From Pseudomonadota bacterium (GTDB lineage: Bacteria; Pseudomonadota; Alphaproteobacteria; Rhizobiales; Xanthobacteraceae), in the NCBI GenBank assembly GCA_023435725.1, contig JAEYRD010000106.1, positions 1 through 64,000 of the forward strand: a stretch of 64,000 nucleotides of DNA. The letters run 5' to 3'. The notes under the pieces were generated by a model that saw nothing but the letters and a program-made list of their open reading frames with translations, had not been told where the DNA came from and searched no databases. The position numbers and the translations under genes were made by a program. Below, one piece after another: positions 15,229 through 23,774 of the stretch (position 1 is the stretch's first letter; the number at the start of each line of letters is the position of its first letter).

Positions 15229-15250
15229 TCGCGCCCCGCAAGGGGCGCGA
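15229..15250. terminator. Second hairpin between convergent genes
   Basis: TCGCGCCCC-gcaa-GGGGCGCGA has perfect nine-base arms with a four-base loop, just after the plus-strand stop and before the minus-strand stop at 15272. No T run follows. Probably an auxiliary terminator or mRNA 3'-end stabiliser. Confidence 0.5.
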
Positions 15251-15271
15251 ACATCTCAAGTGCGCAAAATC

Positions 15272-15856
15272 TTACATGCCGATGTCGAACACGTTCGGCA
15301 GTTGGCCTGCCAGAGGCAGCGCGGTGGCGCCCAGGAAGGTCGCCACCATCGCCATGAGGCGACGGTTGTTCTGGCGCTTGCCGCGCATCTGGCCGGCGAT
15401 CCACTCCAGCATCTCGCTGTTGACCTTGGAGGCGTAGGACGGCGCCCAGCTCTCGATGTCGGACTCGGCCGACAGCGCGACGCTGCGCGGCGGCACCTTC
15501 AGGCCCGAGGCGCTCGCGGCATAGTGGGCAACCGCCTTGGCCAGCAGGTCGTCGAACCGACCGCCGTCGGTACGCTCGGTCGCGGCCTCGTTGATTTCGA
15601 ACAGCGCCTCGGCTTCGGCACGGCTGACCGGCTGGTCGTTAACGGCCGTGGCCGTCAGGATGCGCGCGCACCAGGCGGCGTCATCGGCATCGAGCGAGCG
15701 GGAGAAATGCACCCGGCCCTTGGTGGTCGGACCTTCGCCCGTGATCACGCCGTCGCGTACGATGGTCAGCGCATGGGCCGCGGTATCGCGGCAGGACGGT
15801 TCGAGGGACGGTGATTCAGCAGACTTCTCAACGGACTTGGGCGCAGCGGCAGACAT
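15272..15856 (-). CDS. Conserved-looking hypothetical protein, 194 residues
   Basis: I do not recognise the family. The chain is soluble for about 165 residues, with a central acidic/Ala-rich helical stretch (SRAEAEALFEINEAATERTDGGRFDDLLAKAVAHY). It ends with a basic segment (QMRGKRQNNRRLM) and a short hydrophobic C-terminal stretch (MVATFLGATALPLAG). The ATG at 15856 has GGAAGTG at good spacing. It is monocistronic with its own terminator at 15190-15221. The basic-then-hydrophobic tail could be a C-terminal membrane anchor. Confidence 0.7.
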   Translation of the reverse strand: MSAAAPKSVEKSAESPSLEPSCRDTAAHALTIVRDGVITGEGPTTKGRVHFSRSLDADDAAWCARILTATAVNDQPVSRAEAEALFEINEAATERTDGGRFDDLLAKAVAHYAASASGLKVPPRSVALSAESDIESWAPSYASKVNSEMLEWIAGQMRGKRQNNRRLMAMVATFLGATALPLAGQLPNVFDIGM

Positions 15857-16236
15857 AGTTCACTTCCAGATTTCTTCCGACCGGTCAGCATTTTCATGCG
15901 GACGTAAAGGGGTGGTTAACGATTCGATATGGGGATCGCGACTTTTCTCGATGGTTGCCGATTAGTCGCTACGAGGACCATTTTGGTTCCGGACGCGTGG
16001 GGCGAGCGTGATGCGGATCATAAAAGGCTTTATCGGGGCAATCGAGACCGTGAAGCCCCGGTGGAGATGTTTCGCCGCAGGCGCCGCTGTAACAGAAAGG
16101 TGCTAGGAGATCGGCCCTTCAGAGAAGAAATTCACATTTTACTTGAACCAGTTCCCTTGGCGTCGCCGAGACCCTATAATGACGGCCGCGGCATGAGATA
16201 AATTCCCAAGCAAATTCAATGCGATGAGGTAGAACC
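15857..16236. other. Divergent intergenic region
   Basis: 380 bases between the minus-strand hypothetical gene and the peroxiredoxin gene. A 90-codon frame at 15929-16201 lacks coding character. It likely contains both promoters. The AT-rich stretch at 16127-16145 is a candidate for the peroxiredoxin promoter, without clear boxes. Confidence 0.4.
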
Positions 16237-16896
<660 letters not shown>

Positions 16897-16901
16897 TCTT
16901 T

Positions 16902-16990
16902 GGCGGTTGCGGATAGCAACCGCCCAAATTCATCCCGGGGGGAGCGAACCCGGGTTCGCGAAATTGCCCAATGCGCGATGGCGCATTGGG
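16902..16990. terminator. Three consecutive hairpins after the peroxiredoxin gene
   Basis: Perfect inverted repeats follow one another: GGCGGTTGC/GCAACCGCC (16902-16910/16916-16924), the 16-base palindrome GCGAACCCGGGTTCGC (16944-16959), and CCCAATGCGC/GCGCATTGGG (16967-16976/16981-16990). The first is a likely terminator. The function of the other two is unknown; they may be operators for the photolyase gene. Confidence 0.6.
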
Positions 16991-17085
16991 ATCTGGTCGA
17001 GCCGACCGCCATGATCGCAGCGGATGAAACTCTGCCTGCGTGTCCCGTTTATTGAGAACCCGCTCGACGAGACACATCGCCGATC

Positions 17086-18525
17086 ATGCCAAGCCCGCAG
17101 CCGATCATCGTCTGGTTCCGCGATGACCTCCGCCTGTCCGATCACCCGGCTCTCCACGCCGCGGCGAGAACCGGCGCGCCGGTGCTTTGCCTCTATGTGC
17201 TGGATGATACAGCCGGGCGTGCGCCGGGCGGCGCGGCGCGCTGGTGGCTGGCGCAGTCGCTGCGGGCACTCGGTGCCGACATCGCCACGCGCGGCGGATC
17301 GCTGATCCTTCGCAAGGGACCGGCGGCCAGGGTGATCCCCGACGTGGCGCGCGAGAGCAGTGCCGGTGCCGTCTACTGGAACGGGATCGCACAGGGACCG
17401 CATCAGGCGGTCGAGCAACAGCTCGAAGCGGCGCTGGCGAAGCTCGGCGTCGACTCGCAAAGCTTTCCCGGCGACTTGCTCGTCCCACCCTCGGCGATCC
17501 GCAACAAGGAAGGCCGAGGCTTGCGCGTGTTCACGCCGTTCTGGCGGCGGGTGTTATCGCTCGGCGACCCGCCCAAGCCGCTGCCTGCGCCGACGAAGCT
17601 GCGCCCAGCGCGCAAGGTCGCCGGCGATACGCTGGAGAGCTGGAAGCTCGAGCCGAGCAAGCCCGACTGGGCCGGCGGCCTGCGCGAGAGCTGGACGCCG
17701 GGCGAGATCTCGGCCCGCGCGCGACTGCGCGACTTTCTCAAGCGCACCGCCCGCGTCTATGTCGGCGATCGCGATCGCCCGGATCGCGCAGGCACTTCAG
17801 GCCTGTCACCGCATCTGCGGTTCGGCGAGCTCAGCCCTCGCCAGGTCTGGCACGCCGCGCGCTTCGCCGCGGCGGAGGATCCCGCGATCGGATCCGGCGT
17901 CGAGAAATTCCTGAGCGAGCTCGGCTGGCGCGAATTCTGTCGCCACCTCCTCCACGACCATCCCGGCCTCGCAACTGAAAACCTGCAAACGAACTTCGAC
18001 GGCTTCCCCTGGAAGCGCGACAACAAGGCCCTCACCGCCTGGCGGCGCGGCTGCACCGGCTATCCCATCGTCGACGCCGGCCTGCGCGAACTCTGGCACA
18101 CCGGGGTGATGCACAACAGGGTGCGGATGGTGGTCGCCTCCTTCCTGGTCAAGCACCTCCTGATCGACTGGCGCGACGGCGAGAGCTGGTTCTGGGACAC
18201 GCTGGTCGATGCGGATGCCGGCAGCAATCCTGCGAACTGGCAGTGGGTCGCCGGCTGCGGCGCCGACGCCGCGCCCTATTTCCGCGTGTTCAATCCGGTG
18301 CTTCAGGGCGAGAAGTTCGATCCCGACGGCACCTATGTCCGGCGCTGGGTGCCGGAACTGAAGGACGTGCCGGGCCCGTTGATCCACCAGCCTTGGCAGG
18401 CGACGCCGATCGAGCTTACGGCCGCCGGCGTTACGCTCGGCAAGACCTATCCGCAGCCGATCGTCGATCACGCCAAGGCACGCGAGCGCGCGCTCGCCGC
18501 CTACGCGAGGATCCGCAAAGGTTGA
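17086..18525 (+). CDS. phrB: Deoxyribodipyrimidine photo-lyase
   Basis: A 479-residue class I photolyase. The N-terminal alpha/beta antenna domain starts IIVWFRDDLRLSDHPAL. The C-terminal FAD-binding domain has GWREFCRHLL, the flavin motif TGYPIVDAGLRELWHTGVMHNRVRM and the conserved DADAGSNPANWQWVAG. It splits cyclobutane pyrimidine dimers using blue light. Length and motifs are complete. Cryptochrome-like function cannot be excluded by eye but the bacterial CPD-photolyase pattern is strong. The histone-like gene follows downstream after 66 bases. Confidence 0.93.
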   Translation: MPSPQPIIVWFRDDLRLSDHPALHAAARTGAPVLCLYVLDDTAGRAPGGAARWWLAQSLRALGADIATRGGSLILRKGPAARVIPDVARESSAGAVYWNGIAQGPHQAVEQQLEAALAKLGVDSQSFPGDLLVPPSAIRNKEGRGLRVFTPFWRRVLSLGDPPKPLPAPTKLRPARKVAGDTLESWKLEPSKPDWAGGLRESWTPGEISARARLRDFLKRTARVYVGDRDRPDRAGTSGLSPHLRFGELSPRQVWHAARFAAAEDPAIGSGVEKFLSELGWREFCRHLLHDHPGLATENLQTNFDGFPWKRDNKALTAWRRGCTGYPIVDAGLRELWHTGVMHNRVRMVVASFLVKHLLIDWRDGESWFWDTLVDADAGSNPANWQWVAGCGADAAPYFRVFNPVLQGEKFDPDGTYVRRWVPELKDVPGPLIHQPWQATPIELTAAGVTLGKTYPQPIVDHAKARERALAAYARIRKG

Positions 18526-18591
18526 GCGTTGCTTTGACACAATCTTGAATCCCGCTATCGTCATCGCTCCATACAAACCGTGGGGGACGAT

Positions 18592-18891
18592 ATGGACGAC
18601 GAGAAGCCGATCACTGAACAGGCGATGGAGAGTGCCACCACCGCCATGGAAGCAACCAAGGAAGCGGTAGTCACCGCCGTCAAGAAGGTCAGGAAAGCCG
18701 CCAAGAAGGTCGCTAAGAAAGTAGCGCCGAAGAAGGCTTCCAAGAAGAAGGCCTCAAAGAAAGCTTCGAAGAAGGCTGCAAAGAAGTCGTCGAAGAAAGC
18801 GGCCAAGAAAGCCACGAAAAAGGCCACCAAGAAATCCGCGAAGAAAGCCGCCAAGAAAGCCGTCAAGACCAAAAAGAAAGCCAAGCGCTGA
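18592..18891 (+). CDS. Histone H1-like lysine/alanine-rich DNA-binding protein
   Basis: A 99-residue protein, acidic for about 30 residues (MDDEKPITEQAMESATTAMEATKEAVVTAVKK) and then made almost only of KKAxKK and KKASKK repeats, as in the C-terminal tail of histone H1 and bacterial HctB/AlgP-like proteins. It should bind DNA non-specifically and may compact the nucleoid. I chose ATG 18592 behind GGGGGACGAT over an upstream GTG. The repeats make length changes by replication slippage likely. A hairpin (18909-18935) follows. Confidence 0.82.
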   Translation: MDDEKPITEQAMESATTAMEATKEAVVTAVKKVRKAAKKVAKKVAPKKASKKKASKKASKKAAKKSSKKAAKKATKKATKKSAKKAAKKAVKTKKKAKR

Positions 18892-18908
18892 TCGCAGCGC
18901 CAGCGCAG

Positions 18909-18935
18909 GTCTCCGGGTACGGCGCGCCCGGAGAC
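18909..18935 (+). terminator. Hairpin after the histone-like gene
   Basis: GTCTCCGGG (18909-18917) and CCCGGAGAC (18927-18935) form a perfect nine-base stem with a nine-base loop 17 bases after the stop. No T run follows, so it may act with Rho or stabilise the 3' end. Confidence 0.5.
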
Positions 18936-19026
18936 GACGCTCGCGACACCCTACCCTCGCCCTTTGACTGCGCGCCGGCCCGGGTGATGCTCGATCTTCG
19001 AGATCAGCCAGCCGCGTTCGCCTAAA

Positions 19027-19899
19027 CTAGAAGCGGCGATTGACCACGAACACCGCGGCCGCGCACATCGCCATGCCGGCAATCGCGAGGGCGTCGAGCT
19101 TTTCCCCGAACAGCAAATAGGCCATCAGCGCCGTGACGGCAGGCACCAGGTAGAACAGGCTCGCGACCGACGTCGCCGCGGCGTGGCGGATCAGCCAGTA
19201 CAACAGCCCGATCGATCCGATCGAGAGCACCACCGCAAGCCAGCCGAGCGCGAGCACGAACTCCCGCGTCCAGTGCACCATACGGTCCTCGAAAAGGAAG
19301 GCGCCGACCGTGAAGAAGATCGTGACGGACACGTATTGTACGAGATTGCCGGCGCGCCAGTCGATGTGGTTGCAGTAGCGGCGCTGATAGAGCGTGCCGA
19401 GCGTGATGCTGATCAGCGAAACCACCGAGGCAAGCCAGCCGAGCCCGGCTTCGCCGGTCATGGGGCGATTGTGCAGGATCAGTGCGACGCCGCCGAGGCC
19501 GAGCACGAGGCCTGCCCATTGCACCGGCGTCACCCGCTCGCCGAGCCAGCGATTGGCGATGGTCGAGGTCAGGATCGGCTGCAGGCCAGGAATGAGCGCC
19601 GAGAGCCCGGCCGGGATCGAATGCGCGATCGCGATGGCGGTGCCGCCGAGATAGAAGCCATGGACGAGGATGCCAGCGACGGCGCTATGCGCGATGCCGA
19701 TTCGGTCCGGCCATTTCGGTCGCGCGATCGCCGCGATGATCGCCATCAGGCCGATCACCACCGCCATGCGGATGGCGAGATAGGTCAAGGGATCGGCGTT
19801 GTTGATGACGTATTTGGTGCCGATGAATCCAGTGCTCCAGAGCACCACGAACAGGACCGGCACCGCGCGAGCGGTCAAGACTTCTTGATTGTGATTCAT
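19027..19899 (-). CDS. DMT-superfamily (EamA) membrane exporter
   Basis: A 290-residue protein with ten predicted hydrophobic helices in two EamA repeats: VLFVVLWSTGFIGTKYVI near the N-terminus and GLVLGLGGVALIL at the start of the second half. The family exports amino acids, metabolites or drugs. I start at ATG 19899 (MNHNQEV) because AAGGAAGG precedes it. It is monocistronic. The substrate cannot be inferred. Confidence 0.88.
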   Translation of the reverse strand: MNHNQEVLTARAVPVLFVVLWSTGFIGTKYVINNADPLTYLAIRMAVVIGLMAIIAAIARPKWPDRIGIAHSAVAGILVHGFYLGGTAIAIAHSIPAGLSALIPGLQPILTSTIANRWLGERVTPVQWAGLVLGLGGVALILHNRPMTGEAGLGWLASVVSLISITLGTLYQRRYCNHIDWRAGNLVQYVSVTIFFTVGAFLFEDRMVHWTREFVLALGWLAVVLSIGSIGLLYWLIRHAAATSVASLFYLVPAVTALMAYLLFGEKLDALAIAGMAMCAAAVFVVNRRF

Positions 19900-20002
19900 T
19901 GCCGCCTTCCTTGCCCCACGGGGGTCCATGCGGCAATGCGAATCTCCATCCGCGCTTGTTGCGCCGCGGCGGATGGCGGGAGCGATGGCTCAGCTCAGCC
20001 GC

Positions 20003-20449
20003 TCACCATTCTTCCGGACAGGGGTCGATGATCTTCCAGAGTTCGACACCGTTCTTGATCTTCTTCATGTCGGTGGTGAGCCCGCCATTGCGACGGATCC
20101 AGTCCTTCACCGTGTCGGGGTAGTAGGACATTAGGTCGGACGTCCCCTCCGCGCTGGTGACCTTGATGCCGAAGGTGAAGGCCTTGTCGTAATAGGCTTG
20201 GTGGAAGCCGAGGCTGGCGCGCGGCGTCACGCAGATCTTGTTCATCGGCACGATGCCGAGGACGAGAGTACAGGCCGAGTTACAGATACCGTCGATGATG
20301 ACCCGCTCGCCCTTGTCGCGGACGCGCTTGTACTTGGCCTTGTACTCCTCGACATAGCCGCCGTGGTCGCGGGTGATGTGCAGTTCGGCGCGCGCCGGCG
20401 TGGCGGCGGCGACGAAGAGCAACAGCAGGCTCAGGAGCGTGATGCGCAT
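20003..20449 (-). CDS. Exported ClpP-fold-like (COG3904-type) protein
   Basis: A 148-residue protein with signal peptide MRITLLSLLLLFVAAATPARA. The core GERVIIDGICNSACTLVLGIVP, followed by RASLGFHQAYYD, resembles periplasmic ClpP/crotonase-fold proteins of the COG3904 type, where Ser of CxSAC and His of GFH are the putative nucleophile and base. Cys residues (CNSAC, KICV, DPCP) could form disulfides in the periplasm. Proteolytic activity is inference. It is divergent from the small exported-protein gene. Confidence 0.7.
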   Translation of the reverse strand: MRITLLSLLLLFVAAATPARAELHITRDHGGYVEEYKAKYKRVRDKGERVIIDGICNSACTLVLGIVPMNKICVTPRASLGFHQAYYDKAFTFGIKVTSAEGTSDLMSYYPDTVKDWIRRNGGLTTDMKKIKNGVELWKIIDPCPEEW

Positions 20450-20742
20450 GGCGACGTGACGGCGAAAGCCTTCAGGAATGGGACCGGCTCGAAGGACCCC
20501 CCAAGCGCCGGCGACAGGATTCTTAACCGAACTACTCTTTGGTCATACTTGTGTGGGGAATTCGTTAAGCATCCCGAAAAGGCCAAAAATGGGCGGGCTT
20601 GGAGTCTACTTCCGGCAATTCTGTCACACTCACCCGGGAATCTGCGGAATCAGCCCCGATTTCCGGGTACCGGACGGGTGCCCCGGCCGGCCGAAATGGC
20701 TATAAACGCCCAACCTATTCGCGCGGGTTCCGGAGAATCGAG
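20450..20742. other. Divergent intergenic region
   Basis: 293 bases between the COG3904-like and small exported-protein genes. It contains short GC-rich inverted words (ggtgccccggccggcc) but no recognisable gene or element. It should hold both promoters. Confidence 0.35.
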
Positions 20743-21006
20743 ATGAGCAAGTTGAAGCTTGTAGCCGCGGTTGCTGCCCTGTCGGCTGCAATCCTAGCCC
20801 CCAGCCTTGCGGAGGCACGGGGACATCACCGGTACCATCGCCATTACGCCAACGCGCTGCCCTACCCGATCAGCTATCTGCACAATTACGGCCCCGGCAT
20901 CACCCCCGGCACCTTCGCCTATTACGATGGCCCGTCGACCAACCACTGCTACCGAAGCTCGGCCGCCTATATCGGCCAGGACGGCCGCCGGCACCCCTGC
21001 TTCTGA
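20743..21006 (+). CDS. Small exported His/Tyr-rich protein, unknown function
   Basis: An 87-residue protein starting at ATG 20743 with GGAGAATCGAG upstream. Signal peptide MSKLKLVAAVAALSAAILAPSLAEA is followed by RGHHRYHRHYANALPYP, a histidine-rich N-terminus, and a C-terminal part with two cysteines (NHCYRSS and RRHPCF) that may pair. Similar small proteins are common in Bradyrhizobium. The His cluster could bind metal, but nothing else supports that. Confidence 0.7.
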   Translation: MSKLKLVAAVAALSAAILAPSLAEARGHHRYHRHYANALPYPISYLHNYGPGITPGTFAYYDGPSTNHCYRSSAAYIGQDGRRHPCF

Positions 21007-21036
21007 GGGGCGCTGGCGCGTCCTTCGCGGGTGTCC

Positions 21037-21498
21037 CTACCTGGGGGCGCCCGACAGCAGCAACTGCTTCTCGATTTCGTAGACCGGCAGCTTGACGAGG
21101 TCCTTGCCGACCTCGCCTTGAAGCGCCTTGCGCACGACATCCGAATAGTCGGCGCGAATCATGCCGAGCGCGCGTGGCGAGGCCACCATGGTCAGGGCCG
21201 AAGTCTCGCCCGAACTGACGGCGGCATCGAGCCGGCCGGCCAAGCTCCGCAGGAAGGCGCGTTCGGCCTCATCATGCCAATCGGTCTGCTCGACCGAGCT
21301 ACGCGCGCCACCCGCTGCGGCATGCAGCCGACCCGGCGCATCGGTCCCTTGCGCGCTGGTCAAGGGATTGGGCTGTTCATGTACCTCCCTGGTGTGAAGG
21401 TTCGGAAACATCTCGTCGCCGAGGTTCTCCAGAATGAGCGCCTTGCGACCGTCGCACACGACCAGCCAGTCACCCTTGTCAATTCTCATCTTGTCCAT
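21037..21498 (-). CDS. Host attachment protein family member
   Basis: The 153-residue protein starts at ATG 21498 (MDKMRIDKGDWLVVCDGRKALIL) behind GGAG. The sequence matches the Host_attach family (COG5622): VVCDGRKALILENLGDEMFPNLHTREVHEQPNP, then HDEAERAFLRSLAGRLD and SPRALGMIRADYSDVVRKAL. The family was named for a role in plant-cell attachment in Agrobacterium and resembles archaeal release-factor eRF1 domain folds; the biochemical activity is unknown. It is monocistronic. Confidence 0.82.
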   Translation of the reverse strand: MDKMRIDKGDWLVVCDGRKALILENLGDEMFPNLHTREVHEQPNPLTSAQGTDAPGRLHAAAGGARSSVEQTDWHDEAERAFLRSLAGRLDAAVSSGETSALTMVASPRALGMIRADYSDVVRKALQGEVGKDLVKLPVYEIEKQLLLSGAPR

Positions 21499-21804
21499 TG
21501 CACAGCTCCAAACACCTTGTGAGCCCGCTCTTCGAATTCGTCGAAAAGCTGTCCACGAAGGCAAGACTACGGGCGAAGCTGCGCCGGCGAATTGCGCAGG
21601 ATCAAGCATGGCGGCGATGTCCTGTGAGACAAATACGCAAGCACTGAGTCGATCACGAGTTCGACCCGGCGTAGTCTAGCGCAGTTGAGGTCGCCTGCGG
21701 CGGACTGGCTGAAGGTTTGTTCATCAGTATTACATTTCGGCTCCGCCACAATTTGATCAGAACATCTTCGATAAACCTGTATCGCGTAAGCAGAGGAAGA
21801 CATC
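21499..21804. other. Divergent intergenic region
   Basis: 306 bases between the host-attachment gene and the YYGPR-repeat gene. The plus-strand frames here lack coding character. AT-rich words around 21730-21790 are a probable promoter region for the downstream gene. Confidence 0.35.
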
Positions 21805-22101
21805 ATGAAGCTTAAGATTGGCCTCGTCGCCGCATCCTTGTTTGGTGCCATCATGGCATCGTCGGCGGCGTCAGCCATGCCTATTGCGCCAGCGCCTGCG
21901 ACACCGCAGGTCTCCGACGTCGAGCAGGTCCGCCTGGTCTGCGATGCTTGGGGGCGTTGTTTTCGGCGTCCGAACTATTATGGGTATTACGAGCCGGCAC
22001 CGTATTACGGCCCCAGATATTATGGACCGCGCCATTACGGCCCCCGCTACTACGGCCCGCGCTACTACGGGCCCCGCGACCACGGCTATCGCCGCTGGTG
22101 A
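21805..22101 (+). CDS. Small exported protein with YYGPR tandem repeats
   Basis: A 98-residue protein with signal peptide MKLKIGLVAASLFGAIMASSAASA. After a linker with two cysteines (LVCDAWGRCF) the C-terminal third is six near-perfect five-residue units of the type Y-Y-G-P-R (one HYGPR), ending DHGYRRW. Tyr/Gly/Pro/Arg-rich tails suggest a disordered, possibly surface- or RNA-interacting segment. GAGGAAG precedes the ATG. A strong terminator follows six bases after the stop. Confidence 0.75.
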   Translation: MKLKIGLVAASLFGAIMASSAASAMPIAPAPATPQVSDVEQVRLVCDAWGRCFRRPNYYGYYEPAPYYGPRYYGPRHYGPRYYGPRYYGPRDHGYRRW

Positions 22102-22106
22102 TTTCT

Positions 22107-22133
22107 GAAGGGGCCTTCGGGCCCCTTCGCTTT
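22107..22133 (+). terminator. Rho-independent terminator
   Basis: GAAGGGGCC-ttcg-GGCCCCTTC (22107-22128) is a perfect nine-base stem with the stable UUCG tetraloop, followed by GCTTTT. It ends the YYGPR-repeat gene. Confidence 0.9.
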
Positions 22134-22559
22134 TGCGAGATGATGGATTGCCCATGCGCGAGCAATTCGCCTGGAGCAGTTCCAGAACTGATCTAGATCA
22201 AAGATGAAATTCGTCGAATCGTCATTCTATCTTCATGACGGATTTCATCGTTTTCCGATGCCCTCAGACGGGCATGAATGTGCAGACGCACCTTGAGAAG
22301 CAGCCTGGGCTCGAGGGCCGGAGCTTCGAGTCCTTCGCTTGCCCTGCCTGCACGCGCCTCCACTTTATCGACCTCGCCACTGGCCAACCGATGAACCGGG
22401 ACCGTTAACGGCCGATCTGCCCGGCAGTCATGGCATGACGTCCGCAATATTACGGCCAGGAAACCAGTTTACTGATGCGTCATATTTCGTCATTGATGGC
22501 GAATTACCGGCGCTCATTTCATTGTCATCATTATCGCATCGCAAAATCCGGCCAGACGC
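22134..22559. other. AT-richer intergenic region
   Basis: About 425 bases without a convincing gene. The stretch 22195-22260 (aagatgaaattcgtcgaatcgtc...) is clearly AT-richer than its surroundings and has repeated words such as gatgaaat and catcg. It precedes the AraC-type gene and may be its control region. Confidence 0.35.
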
Positions 22560-23525
22560 ATGTTCTTCGACGCGCTCGCCCCCTCCTCCGCCCTCCAGCT
22601 AGTCCGATTTGCCGATGTCGACGCGTTTCGGCCGGCCGAGTCGCTGGAGGATTCCCGGAGCATCCCCCTCGACGTCGCCAACTTCGCCGCGGCGCGCGCG
22701 GTCGTGAACTTGCCGGCGTGCCGGATCATCGTCGCAAGGTCCTTTGCGCGCATCCTCGATTCCGTCTATCGCGCGCCGGGCGGCATGGTGATCCTGCCGA
22801 TGACCGACGATCTGCGGGCCAGTTCGAGCGGGATGGATTTCGACTCGCGCTTTTTCATTGCGTTGCGCGGCAATCATCATTGCCATTTCGTCGAGCCCCA
22901 GATCAATCATCACGCGCTGATCATGTTCTCACCCACGATCAGGGATCGCGGCTGGTTCGATCGCGCCGATACGTTATGGGTACGCGTCGCGGACCCCGCC
23001 ACTCATCTCTACGCGCGACAGCTTGTGCTCGACATCCTGCGGACCGCGTCGGTCGAGCCGCATATGTTCGAAACCACGGAGGTCGCCGCGCATCTCCAGG
23101 AGGGCCTGCTGCTCGCGTTCGACGATCTGTTTCGGCTTAACCCGCTGTCGGACCGCAGCGCCCCGAGCGCAAGCGCGCGATCCGCCAGGCTGGTGCAGCA
23201 GATCGACGATTACATTGCCGCCTATCCAACCGCTCCGATCTACACGGCCAATCTCGCCGATGAACTCGGCGTCTCGATCCGGACACTCGGCGGCGCGGTG
23301 ACCAAGGTGCGCGGCATGAGCCTGCATCAATACATCCGCCTGAAGCGGCTCTGGGCCACCCGCGCGCGGCTGCTCAAGGGAGGCGGCGCGACGATCGCCA
23401 CGTGTGCGCGCGCCCAGGGCTTTCATCACCTGGGCGAGTTTGCCGCCGCCTACCGCGCGACGTTCCATGAGGCGCCCTCGGACACGCTGGCGCGCGCCCG
23501 GCAACCCGGTCTTCCCGAGAGATGA
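22560..23525 (+). CDS. AraC-family transcriptional regulator
   Basis: A 321-residue protein with a divergent N-terminal sensing half and a C-terminal double helix-turn-helix: ANLADELGVSIRTLGGAVTKVRGMSLHQYIRLKRLWATRARLLKGGGATIATCARAQGFHHLGEFAAAYRATFHEAPSDTL. The second HTH (IATCARAQGFHHLGEFAAAYRATF) matches the AraC signature. The N-terminal half resembles the AraC_binding_2 type. It converges with the large autotransporter gene and may regulate it. No RBS is obvious before the ATG. Confidence 0.85.
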   Translation: MFFDALAPSSALQLVRFADVDAFRPAESLEDSRSIPLDVANFAAARAVVNLPACRIIVARSFARILDSVYRAPGGMVILPMTDDLRASSSGMDFDSRFFIALRGNHHCHFVEPQINHHALIMFSPTIRDRGWFDRADTLWVRVADPATHLYARQLVLDILRTASVEPHMFETTEVAAHLQEGLLLAFDDLFRLNPLSDRSAPSASARSARLVQQIDDYIAAYPTAPIYTANLADELGVSIRTLGGAVTKVRGMSLHQYIRLKRLWATRARLLKGGGATIATCARAQGFHHLGEFAAAYRATFHEAPSDTLARARQPGLPER

Positions 23526-23553
23526 CATCACGGACCGCGGCGCGAAATTGGCG

Positions 23554-23695
23554 CCTAAAGCGCGACGAGATTGGGATGAATCGTCATCGCGCTTTAGGTT
23601 ATTGTTTGAGCATGATCTCCGCGCAAACGCGTTCCGCGTTTGTCGCGAGGGAAAACCGCTTCACACTTTTCCGGATCATGCTCTGGGACTCGGGC
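23554..23695. repeat. Dispersed palindromic repeat, family A, copy 1
   Basis: A 142-base element. CCTAAAGCGCGA (23554-23565) pairs perfectly with 23587-23598, and GAGCATGATC (23608-23617) with GATCATGCTC (23674-23683). The same sequence recurs at 53885-54036 and in part at 50243-50318. It lies between the AraC gene and the autotransporter stop. Confidence 0.85.
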
Positions 23696-23774
23696 GTCGG
23701 GCCGCGATGGAACCTTTGCTTTCGGCCCCCATTGTCAGGACGGAGCAATGGCGCGTTCATCCATCCGCCCTCCC

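Noticed and set aside
23554..23695. CRISPR-like array suggested by repeated words
   Set aside because: The words are inverted arms of one palindromic element with copies elsewhere, not direct repeats with regular spacers.
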